Shown here in pieces: positions 41,521 to 47,802 of a stretch of DNA of 47,802 nt. The stretch is from Opitutales bacterium (GTDB lineage Bacteria; Verrucomicrobiota; Verrucomicrobiia; Opitutales; Coraliomargaritaceae). Made by a program: the position numbers and the translations under genes. The notes below the pieces were generated by a model that did not search any database, was not told where the DNA came from, and saw only the letters and a list, made by a program, of their open reading frames with translations. The stretch lies in NCBI GenBank assembly GCA_018607135.1, contig JABBCA010000029.1, positions 13,426 through 61,227 on the forward strand. Reading direction: 5' to 3'. Numbering within the stretch: the first letter of the stretch is position 1; each line of letters starts with the position of its first letter.

Positions 41521-42057
41521 TTATAGATCCGAGCCAAACCGTGCCTTATGGCCAGCGGAGACTCGCACATATTTCTCAGCTAAATCGCGTCCGGTGCTGC
41601 GCTCCTCTGGAGTGAGTTCGCGCACGACCTTTGCGGGCACGCCAAGCACGAGCGAGCCTTCGGGGACCTTGGTTCCTTTGGTTACGAGCGCTCCAGCGCC
41701 GACAATCGACTCCGCTCCAATCACCGCGCCATCTAGAATCGTCGCTTTCATGCCGATCAGACAGCCGTCACCGATCTCACACGCATGGATCATTGCCGCA
41801 TGTCCGATGGTTACATAATTGCCGACTTTGACTCCATAATCATCCGACAAATGCACCATTGTGCCGTCTTGCACATTCGAGCCTTCGCCAATTTCGATGG
41901 TATGAATATCTCCACGCAGCACTGCTCCATGCCATACGCTTGAGTTTTTGGCTAAGGTGACTGCACCGATGACTATCGCGCCTTTGGCCACATAGCAAGT
42001 GGTGTGTATTGACGGTGATTGATGCAAAAAAGTTTCCAAGCGTTCTTCGAGAGTCAT
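41521..42057 (-). CDS. Gamma-carbonic-anhydrase-like hexapeptide-repeat protein
   Basis: The 178-aa protein forms a left-handed beta-helix from hexapeptide repeats (IVIGAVTLAKNSSVWHGAVL, IGEGSNVQDG, IGDGCLIGMKATILDGAVIG, IVGAGALVTKGTKV), of the YrdA/PaaY/gamma-CA type. Conserved positions include His in TMVHLSDDYG and IGHAAMIHACEIGDG, compatible with three zinc-ligand histidines. Carbonic anhydrase activity is plausible; acyltransferase activity is possible in related proteins. No neighbour decides the function. Confidence 0.82.
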   Translation of the reverse strand: MTLEERLETFLHQSPSIHTTCYVAKGAIVIGAVTLAKNSSVWHGAVLRGDIHTIEIGEGSNVQDGTMVHLSDDYGVKVGNYVTIGHAAMIHACEIGDGCLIGMKATILDGAVIGAESIVGAGALVTKGTKVPEGSLVLGVPAKVVRELTPEERSTGRDLAEKYVRVSAGHKARFGSDL

Positions 42058-42131
42058 GCTTCACCGATAGACATTTTATCCGTCGAACCAAGCCTTATCA
42101 GTGATGTCCTTGATTCTGCAAAGAATGAGTT

Positions 42132-42288
42132 GAACCGTTAATGGACGTAGATGAACGTGAATTTATGATTAGTAAACTACAAGGAGTGGACCAGTCATGC
42201 ACTTTCAAAGTCAGTGTTTTACGTGGCTTTTTCTTCGCCAGTAGCGCGATCCATATGATTAACGTTCATTTACGTCCATTAACGGTTT
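42132..42288. repeat. Dispersed inverted repeat family D
   Basis: Arms 42132-42162 (GAACCGTTAATGGACGTAGA...) and 42258-42288 (ATTAACGTTCATTTACGTCC...) are inverted, about 95 bp apart, with a few mismatches over 30 bases. They lie upstream of tRNA-Leu. Confidence 0.7.
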
Positions 42289-42349
42289 AGATCCATCACT
42301 CCGAAATTGACAGCTCACTTTCTGCTTCGTTGTCTTCACATCGACTTTA

Positions 42350-42432
42350 GCTCAGGTGGTGAAACGGCAGACACGCCACGTTCAGGTCGTGGTGCCCGAA
42401 AGGGCGTGAGGGTTCAAATCCCTCCCTGAGTA
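42350..42432 (+). tRNA. tRNA-Leu(CAG)
   Basis: The 83-nt class II tRNA has acceptor arms GCTCAGG/CCTGAGT (first pair G-U), a D-arm GGTGGTGAAACGGCAGACAC with the Leu-type D-loop, an anticodon stem CCACG/CGTGG with loop TTCAGGT (anticodon CAG), a long variable arm TGCCCGAAAGGGCG and T-arm GAGGGTTCAAATCCCTC, with A73. CCA is not encoded. A TTGACA at 42307-42312 may be its -35, with a poor -10. A terminator follows. Confidence 0.93.
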
Positions 42433-42438
42433 TTTTTT

Positions 42439-42463
42439 AAAGCCCGCAGGTTTTGCGGGCTTT
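42439..42463 (+). terminator. Terminator after tRNA-Leu
   Basis: A 10-bp stem AAAGCCCGCA/TGCGGGCTTT (42439-42448/42454-42463) with a 5-base loop lies 6 bases past the tRNA. It overlaps the start of the longest TauE-like frame, which is one reason for choosing the later TTG start. Confidence 0.8.
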
Positions 42464-42476
42464 GTTGTTTAATATT

Positions 42477-43238
42477 TTGATCTATCTCCTTCCAGTTCTG
42501 TTTGCAGCGGTGGCCTTTCTTTACTCGATGGCTGGGTTTGGGGGTGGGTCGACGTATATTGCTTTGCTGGCGATCAGTGGATTGCCGTTGGCGGCGGTGC
42601 CGATCATTGCCTTGAGCTGTAATTTGGTGGTGACCACTCAAGGGAGCTACCTTCTGATTCGCAAAGGTCACGCGAACTGGAAGCTGTTGCTGCCTTTGCT
42701 CAGTGCTTCGATTCCTTTGGCGTTTGTTGGTGGACTCTGGCGATTGCCAGAAGCGGTGTTTCTCAATGTGCTTGCTGGGGCATTGACAGTCGCGGGTCTT
42801 GTGATGCTGTGGCAAAATCGTATGCCTGTGAGCGGCGAGGAATCCGTTCGAGAGCCTGGTGCTTTGAAGTTATCGCTTGTTGGTGGGGTCTTAGGTTTAC
42901 TTGCAGGCGTCACTGGAATTGGGGGAGGCATTTATTTAGCTCCGGTGATGCATTTGTTTCGTTGGTCGAAGGCGCAAAGTATTGCTGCCTGCACTTCGAT
43001 CTTTATCGCGTTGAATAGTTTGTCTGGGTTGCTTGGGCAGCTGAGTAAGGGCAGCGCAGCCGTCGGAGAGCTTCCGTTTGGGTTGCTGATCGGATGCCCT
43101 GTCATGGTGCTTATTGGCGGACGTTTGGGGAGTTCGCAGTTGAGTGCGCGTTTTACAGGAAAAGGGATTCGGGCCGTCACTGCGGTGGTGATTTTATTGG
43201 TCGCCATGCGACTGTGGTTGAAGGTGTTCGTGGGGTAG
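42477..43238 (+). CDS. TSUP/TauE/SafE-family sulfite/organosulfonate-type permease
   Basis: The 253-aa protein is strongly hydrophobic, with about eight membrane helices and two copies of the TauE-like repeat: SMAGFGGGSTYIALLAISGL near 18-37 and GVTGIGGGIYLAPVMHLFR near 150-168. The family exports or imports sulfite, sulfonates or related anions; the substrate is unknown. The open frame starts earlier (42453), but that codon lies in the tRNA terminator, so the TTG at 42477 is preferred. No regulator is adjacent. A family B repeat follows. Confidence 0.8.
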   Translation: MIYLLPVLFAAVAFLYSMAGFGGGSTYIALLAISGLPLAAVPIIALSCNLVVTTQGSYLLIRKGHANWKLLLPLLSASIPLAFVGGLWRLPEAVFLNVLAGALTVAGLVMLWQNRMPVSGEESVREPGALKLSLVGGVLGLLAGVTGIGGGIYLAPVMHLFRWSKAQSIAACTSIFIALNSLSGLLGQLSKGSAAVGELPFGLLIGCPVMVLIGGRLGSSQLSARFTGKGIRAVTAVVILLVAMRLWLKVFVG

Positions 43239-43261
43239 GGGAGATCGGTGATGAACTTCGA

Positions 43262-43365
43262 ACATTGAACATCGAACGCCCAATGATGAATGAGATAGTT
43301 GAATCGCACCCGCCTCTACTAATTCATTCGATGTTCAATGTTGGACGTTCGCTGTTCGATGTTCA
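43262..43365. repeat. Dispersed inverted repeat family B, copy 2
   Basis: Left arm GAACATTGAACATCGAACGC (from 43260) and right arm ATGTTCAATGTTGGACGTTC (from 43331) have the same unit as 19569-19684 and are inverted. It fills the gap between the permease and the aminotransferase. Confidence 0.7.
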
Positions 43366-43422
43366 AAACACCGAGCATTCCGCCTTGCTAGCTGCGCCTT
43401 GGGGGCAGAGTCTGATTTACAT

Positions 43423-44694
43423 ATGAAGCGATCTGAGTCACATTCATCCATTGCGTTTTCAAAGATCGGTCGCGAGATACAACCGCCTGTGATTGTCGAT
43501 TTGATGGCACGCGCACTGGCGAATCCTGAGTTACTGTCACTTGCGGCGGGTTTTACGGACAATGCGGTTTTGCCGCGTGCATTAGTGGGGCGTTTTGCGA
43601 TGGAATTGACGCAAGAGGGGCAAGCAGAGGAGCCGCTACAATATGGTCAAAATCAAGGACGTCAGAAGCTGCGTGAATTGTCGTGTGATGTGATTGCGAG
43701 TCACCCTGGAGAAGATCGTTCGGCGTATGATCCGGTGAATTTGTTTTTAACGAATGGATCGCAGCAGGCATTGTATTTGGCGGTGCAGGCTTTGTGTGAT
43801 TTCGGCGACATCATTTTGGTCGAGGAGCCGAGCTACTTTGTTTGTTTGGAAATGCTTAAAGGCTTAGGCATACGCGCGATGGGCATCCCCTGTGATGATA
43901 CGGGCGCGGTTCAGCCTGAAGCAATGGCGGCGCTCTTAGAGGATCTGGATGCAAAGGGTGAGCGTGATCGGATAAAAGCAGTTTACTTGGTCAGCTACTT
44001 TTGTAATCCAAGTAGTCGGTCTCTGGAGGCTGATGAGAAACGAGCCATTGCAAACGTGTTACTGGAGGGTGGGTGGCAAGTCCCTATCATCGAGGATGCG
44101 GCTTACCGTGAATTGTTTTTTGAGGAAGCCCATTCGGCTCCGTCGATTATCAGTATGCCTGAGTTTGATGCCTTTCCTAAGCTGTATCTCGGCACGTATA
44201 CCAAGCCGTTTGCGACGGGCCTAAAAGTGGGCTATGGCTATTGCACGCATCCTGAATGGTTACAGAAAATACTTGGAATCAAAGGGCATCAAGACTTCGG
44301 CTCTGCGCATTTCAATCAAGCGATTATCGAGCGTGTTTTAGCTGAAGGTTTGTATGAGCCACACTTGCAAGGCATTCGGAAGCATTATGCGCACAAGGCA
44401 CAGGTCTTAGAATCGGAGTTGATTGATGGTGGCCTACGTGAACTCGGTTGGCATTGGGAAACACCGAAGGGTGGACTCATCATTTGGGCGCGTGCGCCGA
44501 AAGGCACTGACTTGCGGATGGAGAGTGCGTTTTGTCAGCAATGCATTGATCAAGGCGTGTTGTATGTCCCCGGAGATCTATGTTTCTCCTCGGGTGAGCC
44601 GTGGCATTGTGCCCGCTTAGCCTCTGGCGCCTTACCCGAAGATCGATTGCGTGAGGCAGCTAGGCGTTTTGTGGCGGTGGCAAAAGGGGAATGA
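43423..44694 (+). CDS. PLP-dependent aminotransferase (2-aminoadipate/MocR-like fold type I)
   Basis: The 423-aa protein has the PLP-binding pattern LFLTNGSQQALYLAVQALCD, EEPSYF, YLVSYFCNPSSRSL (in place of the NPTG motif), and the Schiff-base Lys in LGTYTKPFATGLKVGYGY. This resembles the multiple-substrate LysN/2-aminoadipate aminotransferase group and the C-terminal domain of MocR regulators; there is no N-terminal DNA-binding domain. The substrate is not known. The open frame has a TTG start at 43399, but the ATG at 43423 (MKRSESHSS) is preferred. It is convergent with rnr, with a family A hairpin between. Confidence 0.8.
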   Translation: MKRSESHSSIAFSKIGREIQPPVIVDLMARALANPELLSLAAGFTDNAVLPRALVGRFAMELTQEGQAEEPLQYGQNQGRQKLRELSCDVIASHPGEDRSAYDPVNLFLTNGSQQALYLAVQALCDFGDIILVEEPSYFVCLEMLKGLGIRAMGIPCDDTGAVQPEAMAALLEDLDAKGERDRIKAVYLVSYFCNPSSRSLEADEKRAIANVLLEGGWQVPIIEDAAYRELFFEEAHSAPSIISMPEFDAFPKLYLGTYTKPFATGLKVGYGYCTHPEWLQKILGIKGHQDFGSAHFNQAIIERVLAEGLYEPHLQGIRKHYAHKAQVLESELIDGGLRELGWHWETPKGGLIIWARAPKGTDLRMESAFCQQCIDQGVLYVPGDLCFSSGEPWHCARLASGALPEDRLREAARRFVAVAKGE

Positions 44695-44696
44695 TT

Positions 44697-44771
44697 GTAG
44701 GGGCGCAACTGGATGCGCCCGTTCAGAACCTTAGCCTTTACTACGGCGGGCGCATCCAGTTGCGCCCCTAC
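44697..44771. repeat. Dispersed repeat family A, perfect hairpin
   Basis: Two 25-bp arms (44697-44721 and 44747-44771) are exactly inverted around a 25-base loop; each arm reads GTAGGGGCGCAACTGGATGC and 5 more bases. It lies between the convergent aminotransferase and rnr genes, where it could act as a bidirectional terminator. Related arms lie at 1-28 and 21273-21299. Confidence 0.85.
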
Positions 44772-44801
44772 GGATTCATAGATCGACGTTCGCAGAGTTC
44801 C

Positions 44802-47297
44802 TTATTTATTCCGCTTTGGTTTGAACGTGCGTGCTCGTTTCTTGGCGGCTTCGTCTCTAGGTTGGGAATTTGATTTAGGCTTGGGCTTGGTGAGTGGCGG
44901 CTTGGTGCGCTTCTTAGCTGCGGGCTTGCCTGATTTTTTCGCGCTGCGTTGCTGGCGGCGTTCTTTGCGTAAGGCGTTGAGGTCTTTAGGGCTACGTCCG
45001 GCGGCGGATTTGTGATCTTCGGCAGCGACGACTCGAAAATCGATTTGGCGCTTAAAGCGATCGACGCGCTCGACTTGGACTTGGATGTATTGGCCGAGTG
45101 CATACACTTGCTTCTTGCGGCGGCCGATGAGTGCGGTGCCATCTTCGTTAGGGTGGTAGAAGTCGTCGTCGAGTGTGGAGATATGCACCATGCCATAAGC
45201 ACTCGAGTCCGTGAGCTCAATCATGAGGCCGTGGTTTTTGACATCAGAGATCACGGCCTTGAAGGCTTGCTTTTCATCTTTTTGTAGTAGGCGTTCGAAG
45301 AACTCTAGTTGTTTGGTTTTTACGGATTCACGCTCGGCATCGACGCTGTTACGCTCGGTGACACAGAGGTGGTCGCCTAAAGACTCGAGTTTGCCTTGGG
45401 TATAGCGAATGTCTGGCTGATTGGGCGCGGAATCGGCACCGATTTTATGCAAATAGCTATCGAGCACACGGTGAACGATTAAGTCGGAATAGCGTCGAAT
45501 AGGAGAGGTGAAATGAGTGTAATCTGGCTTGGCAAGACCGTAGTGGCCGTCGGCACTGGCACGGTATTGCGCCTGTTTGAGACTGCGTAGAACATGCACC
45601 TTGAGTGTGTGGCCTTGTGGGTGATCTTTGAGCTTCTTGAGGAGGCTGGCCATTTCGCGTGGTTTGCTGAGATTACCACAGCGCACCCCGAAGGTAATCA
45701 TCGTTTCACGCAACTCGTTGAGCTTTTCTTCCTCAGGCTCGTCATGCACTCGGTAGATGCACGGGTAGTTGTTTTTCTTCATTACCTTCGCCACCTGTTC
45801 ATTGGCGGAGAGCATGAACTCTTCGATCAGTTGGTGACTCTCGTCGTTAAATTGCTTTTCGATGCGATCTGCGTAGCCGTCCTCGTCGACGTAGATTTTG
45901 ACTTCGGTCATGTCGAGATCGAGTGAACCTTTACGGAAACGACCTTGGCGCAAGACGGATGCGATGTCCCAGAGTTTTCTAATGTGTTCTTTGAGCGTCT
46001 CCATTTCCTGGTCGCTGACTTCGTCAAGTGAGCGACCTGTCGAGCCCGTTTGGTGCTTGGGTGGCAGCGGTGTCTTTCGGACGGTTTCAAGGTCGTCCTC
46101 ATTCATAAACGCGAAGGCCTGCTTGTAGGTCAGGCGCTTGTTACTGCGAATGACTGTATTGGCAAATTCAACGCCTATGACTTCTGCGTTTTGGTTGTAA
46201 GTGATAAAGCAGGTCTTGGTGAGTCGGTCTTGTGCTTCGACCAGGCTACAGAGTCCATTGGAGAGGGCATGCGGTAGCATGGGAATGACTGTGCCCACTA
46301 GGTAAGTGCTGTTACCGCGTTCCTGTGCTTCGACATCGAGCGGGCTGCCTGGCTTGACGTAGGCGCTCACATCAGCGATGTGGACCCCAATTCGTGTTTT
46401 GCCGCCATCAAGTGCTTCAAGAGAGAGGGCATCGTCGAAGTCTTTGGCGTCATCGGGGTCGATGGTGAAGGTGAAGATGTCGCGACAGTCTTTGCGACCG
46501 ACGGTATCTTCTTCGCGCACGTGGTCTGGGACGTCCTTGGTTTGCTCTTCGACTGCAGCTGGAAATTTAGGGTTGAGGTCGTATTTGTAGAGAATCGCTT
46601 TAAACTCGGCGTCTGGTTCGTAGGTGCGACCGAGCACCTCGGTGATTTCACCTTCGGGGTTGAGGTGTCGTTGCCGCCATTCCAGTAATTTGACGACAAC
46701 CTTGTCGCCCTTTTTAGGTATCGGTAAGATACCAGAGTTCTTCGGATCGGGAACCAAGATGTCTTGAATAATCCGAGGGTCATCTGGAATGACGTAGGTC
46801 GCGTGGCGTCCTTGATCAAGTGAGCCCGTAATGATGTCGCGCGCACGCTTGAGGATGCGGATCACGCGCACGTTCTCTTTTTCGTCGGGATCGTATTGCG
46901 GGCGACGGCTACGCCCTTTACCGCGAAAGACGCGCTTACGCTTGTCGTTTTTACGCGCGAGCACTGTGTCGCCGTGCATGGCAACGCCGGTATCTTCGGC
47001 AGAGACTGGGTAGCCGTCGGCGACCGACATCCCAGGCTTGTTGTCGGGTATGAGTGTTGCCGAGCCGCTTTGGCGGAACATGATGCGACCGCTAATGAGG
47101 TCTGCATCCTCAGGGATACACAGTTTGTCTTTCTTTAGGCGTGCGATCTCTCCGCGCTCCAGCATCTGGTCGAGCAGGCTGTGCGTTTTTTTGACTTCGT
47201 CTGGGCCGAGCCTAAGGACGGAGATGATTTCTTCCCGACGGAGCGGGATGTAGTCTTTAGCACTGAACAGGGAGAGTAATTTTTGGCGTAGATCCAT
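44802..47297 (-). CDS. rnr: Ribonuclease R
   Basis: RNase R is a processive 3'-5' exoribonuclease that can degrade structured RNA. The 831-aa protein has an N-terminal winged-helix/cold-shock region (about 1-150), the RNB catalytic domain with metal-binding [15 protein letters not shown] near 290-305, and [14 protein letters not shown] near 610. The C-terminal S1 domain ([14 protein letters not shown]) is followed by a long Lys/Arg-rich tail (from about 770, ending FKPKRNK), typical for RNase R. The ATG at 47297 begins [11 protein letters not shown]. No clear Shine-Dalgarno sequence is visible. Confidence 0.95.
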   Translation of the reverse strand: MDLRQKLLSLFSAKDYIPLRREEIISVLRLGPDEVKKTHSLLDQMLERGEIARLKKDKLCIPEDADLISGRIMFRQSGSATLIPDNKPGMSVADGYPVSAEDTGVAMHGDTVLARKNDKRKRVFRGKGRSRRPQYDPDEKENVRVIRILKRARDIITGSLDQGRHATYVIPDDPRIIQDILVPDPKNSGILPIPKKGDKVVVKLLEWRQRHLNPEGEITEVLGRTYEPDAEFKAILYKYDLNPKFPAAVEEQTKDVPDHVREEDTVGRKDCRDIFTFTIDPDDAKDFDDALSLEALDGGKTRIGVHIADVSAYVKPGSPLDVEAQERGNSTYLVGTVIPMLPHALSNGLCSLVEAQDRLTKTCFITYNQNAEVIGVEFANTVIRSNKRLTYKQAFAFMNEDDLETVRKTPLPPKHQTGSTGRSLDEVSDQEMETLKEHIRKLWDIASVLRQGRFRKGSLDLDMTEVKIYVDEDGYADRIEKQFNDESHQLIEEFMLSANEQVAKVMKKNNYPCIYRVHDEPEEEKLNELRETMITFGVRCGNLSKPREMASLLKKLKDHPQGHTLKVHVLRSLKQAQYRASADGHYGLAKPDYTHFTSPIRRYSDLIVHRVLDSYLHKIGADSAPNQPDIRYTQGKLESLGDHLCVTERNSVDAERESVKTKQLEFFERLLQKDEKQAFKAVISDVKNHGLMIELTDSSAYGMVHISTLDDDFYHPNEDGTALIGRRKKQVYALGQYIQVQVERVDRFKRQIDFRVVAAEDHKSAAGRSPKDLNALRKERRQQRSAKKSGKPAAKKRTKPPLTKPKPKSNSQPRDEAAKKRARTFKPKRNK

Positions 47298-47601
47298 ATT
47301 TTGAAAATGTATACTAGTCCGCTTTGAGTAGAATGCGAGCCACGATCGCTAACAATCCTATGACGTATTAGAAAATAGAGTTTTTCCTCAGGGACGCATT
47401 GTTAAATGATTTTGCTAAAGCGAGTATGAGGAGTCACTCATGCGGGGTTCAACTAGAAGGTTGCCTACAGCATTTGAGAAGAATGATTTGGGAGCGTTGG
47501 TCTGCGTTCCGATATTGATCTAGAGTCAGTCGCATTGCCATTCAGGTGCCCGGACGGAGCCGGACGCTCCAGATTTCCGAGTGAACGATCGATGATGGGG
47601 T
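47298..47601. other. Intergenic region upstream of rnr
   Basis: No convincing gene. A small hairpin GGAGCCGGACGCTCC lies at 47557-47571, and a repeat-like GGCTCCG stretch precedes it. A minus-strand frame over 47465-47668 has no recognisable features and overlaps the direct repeat, so it is not called. Confidence 0.4.
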
Positions 47602-47747
47602 GAATGAAATGGAGCCGAAAATCGGATTTGTTCACGGAGCGCAGCGCAGAGCCACCGTAGGTGACCACCAGAGACCTACTTTTGTAGTTAGCGTCGTGGT
47701 TTGAATCGATGGTGAGAAGAATGAAATGGAGCCGAAAATCGGATTTG
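47602..47747. repeat. 29-bp direct repeat of the tRNA-Thr 3' end (candidate attachment-site scar)
   Basis: Identical 29-bp sequences, GAATGAAATGGAGCCGAAAA plus nine more bases, lie at 47602-47630 and 47719-47747. The second contains the last 21 bases of tRNA-Thr, including the encoded CCA, and 8 bases beyond it. Such duplications arise at tRNA 3' ends used by tyrosine-recombinase integrases. The intervening 88 bp has no gene. The upstream 12-15 bases also partly match (ATCGATG), so the duplication may extend beyond the identical core. Confidence 0.6.
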
Positions 47748-47802
47748 AACCGACGACCTACTCATTACGAATGAGTTGCTCTACCAGCTGAGCTATTTCG
47801 GC
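47727..47802 (-). tRNA. tRNA-Thr(CGT)
   Basis: The minus-strand sequence of 76 nt has acceptor arms GCCGAAA/TTTCGGC, D-arm AGCTCAGCTGGTAGAGC, anticodon loop TTCGTAA (anticodon CGT), T-arm GTCGGTTCAAATCCGAT, discriminator T and encoded CCA. It ends at the window edge exactly at its 5' base. Its 3' 21 bases are duplicated in the 29-bp repeat. Confidence 0.93.

Noticed and set aside
47465-47668. 67-codon minus-strand frame near the tRNA-Thr repeat
   Set aside because: It has no recognisable domain and covers the direct repeat; more likely noncoding.

Overview
The window looks like chromosomal DNA of a free-living, probably marine member of the Verrucomicrobiota, most likely class Opitutia near Coraliomargarita/Puniceicoccales. 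This is inferred from gene families (planctomycete-type cytochrome / DUF1549-DUF1553 / DUF1501 proteins, an OleA-OleB pair, a large hybrid kinase), moderate GC, and intergenic regions full of inverted repeats. No marker such as rRNA is present, so the genus is not certain.

Layout. 1-4.7 kb: VOC/glyoxalase gene, lexA with a near-consensus promoter, then metG and gltX. 4.7-6.4 kb: accessory patch with an IS66-like relic, a RelE/RHH toxin-antitoxin pair, an array of short hairpins and a decayed coding relic. 6.4-12.5 kb: a membrane cytochrome with a leucine-rich-repeat tail, divergent from a DUF1549/LamG/DUF1553 protein and a Tat-exported DUF1501 protein. 12.7-17.3 kb: oleA, oleB and a PAS/HisKA/REC/REC/Hpt hybrid kinase in tight succession. 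17.9-21.3 kb: Lrp/AsnC regulator overlapping an aminotransferase gene, then der. 21.4-25.7 kb: Kef-type antiporter and typA, both on the minus strand, with a frameshifted small membrane-protein gene between them. 26.2-28.5 kb: leuCD and a 52-residue YqaE/Pmp3 peptide. 28.8-29.05 kb: a 219-bp MITE-like element with 16-bp terminal inverted repeats and a 4-bp target duplication. 29.2-32.9 kb: ExbB/ExbD, a dihydroorotate-dehydrogenase-like protein, an unknown 321-aa protein and a STAS-like protein. 33-38.6 kb: beta-CASP nuclease with an ApaG-domain gene, a GH13 alpha-amylase, cimA and a GAF protein. 38.6-41.3 kb: feoA-feoB with a 53-aa Cys-rich Feo accessory protein and a palindrome at the feoA start. 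41.5-47.8 kb: gamma-carbonic-anhydrase-like protein, tRNA-Leu(CAG), TauE/SafE permease, PLP aminotransferase, RNase R, and tRNA-Thr(CGT) with a duplicated 3' end.

How genes work together. LeuCD (isopropylmalate isomerase) and CimA (citramalate synthase) are parts of leucine synthesis and of the citramalate route to isoleucine, although about 8 kb apart. FeoA, FeoB and the small Cys-rich protein form a ferrous-iron uptake operon. OleA and OleB are the condensing and decarboxylating ends of long-chain olefin synthesis; OleC and OleD are not in the window. The cytochrome/DUF1553/DUF1501 genes belong to an expanded exported set of unknown biochemical role.

The most unusual content is intergenic: at least four dispersed inverted-repeat families, the MITE, a tRNA-3'-end duplication resembling an integration scar, a six-hairpin array, and two copies of a decayed coding relic that still share amino-acid identity. 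No CRISPR array, prophage or clear defence system was seen apart from the toxin-antitoxin pair.
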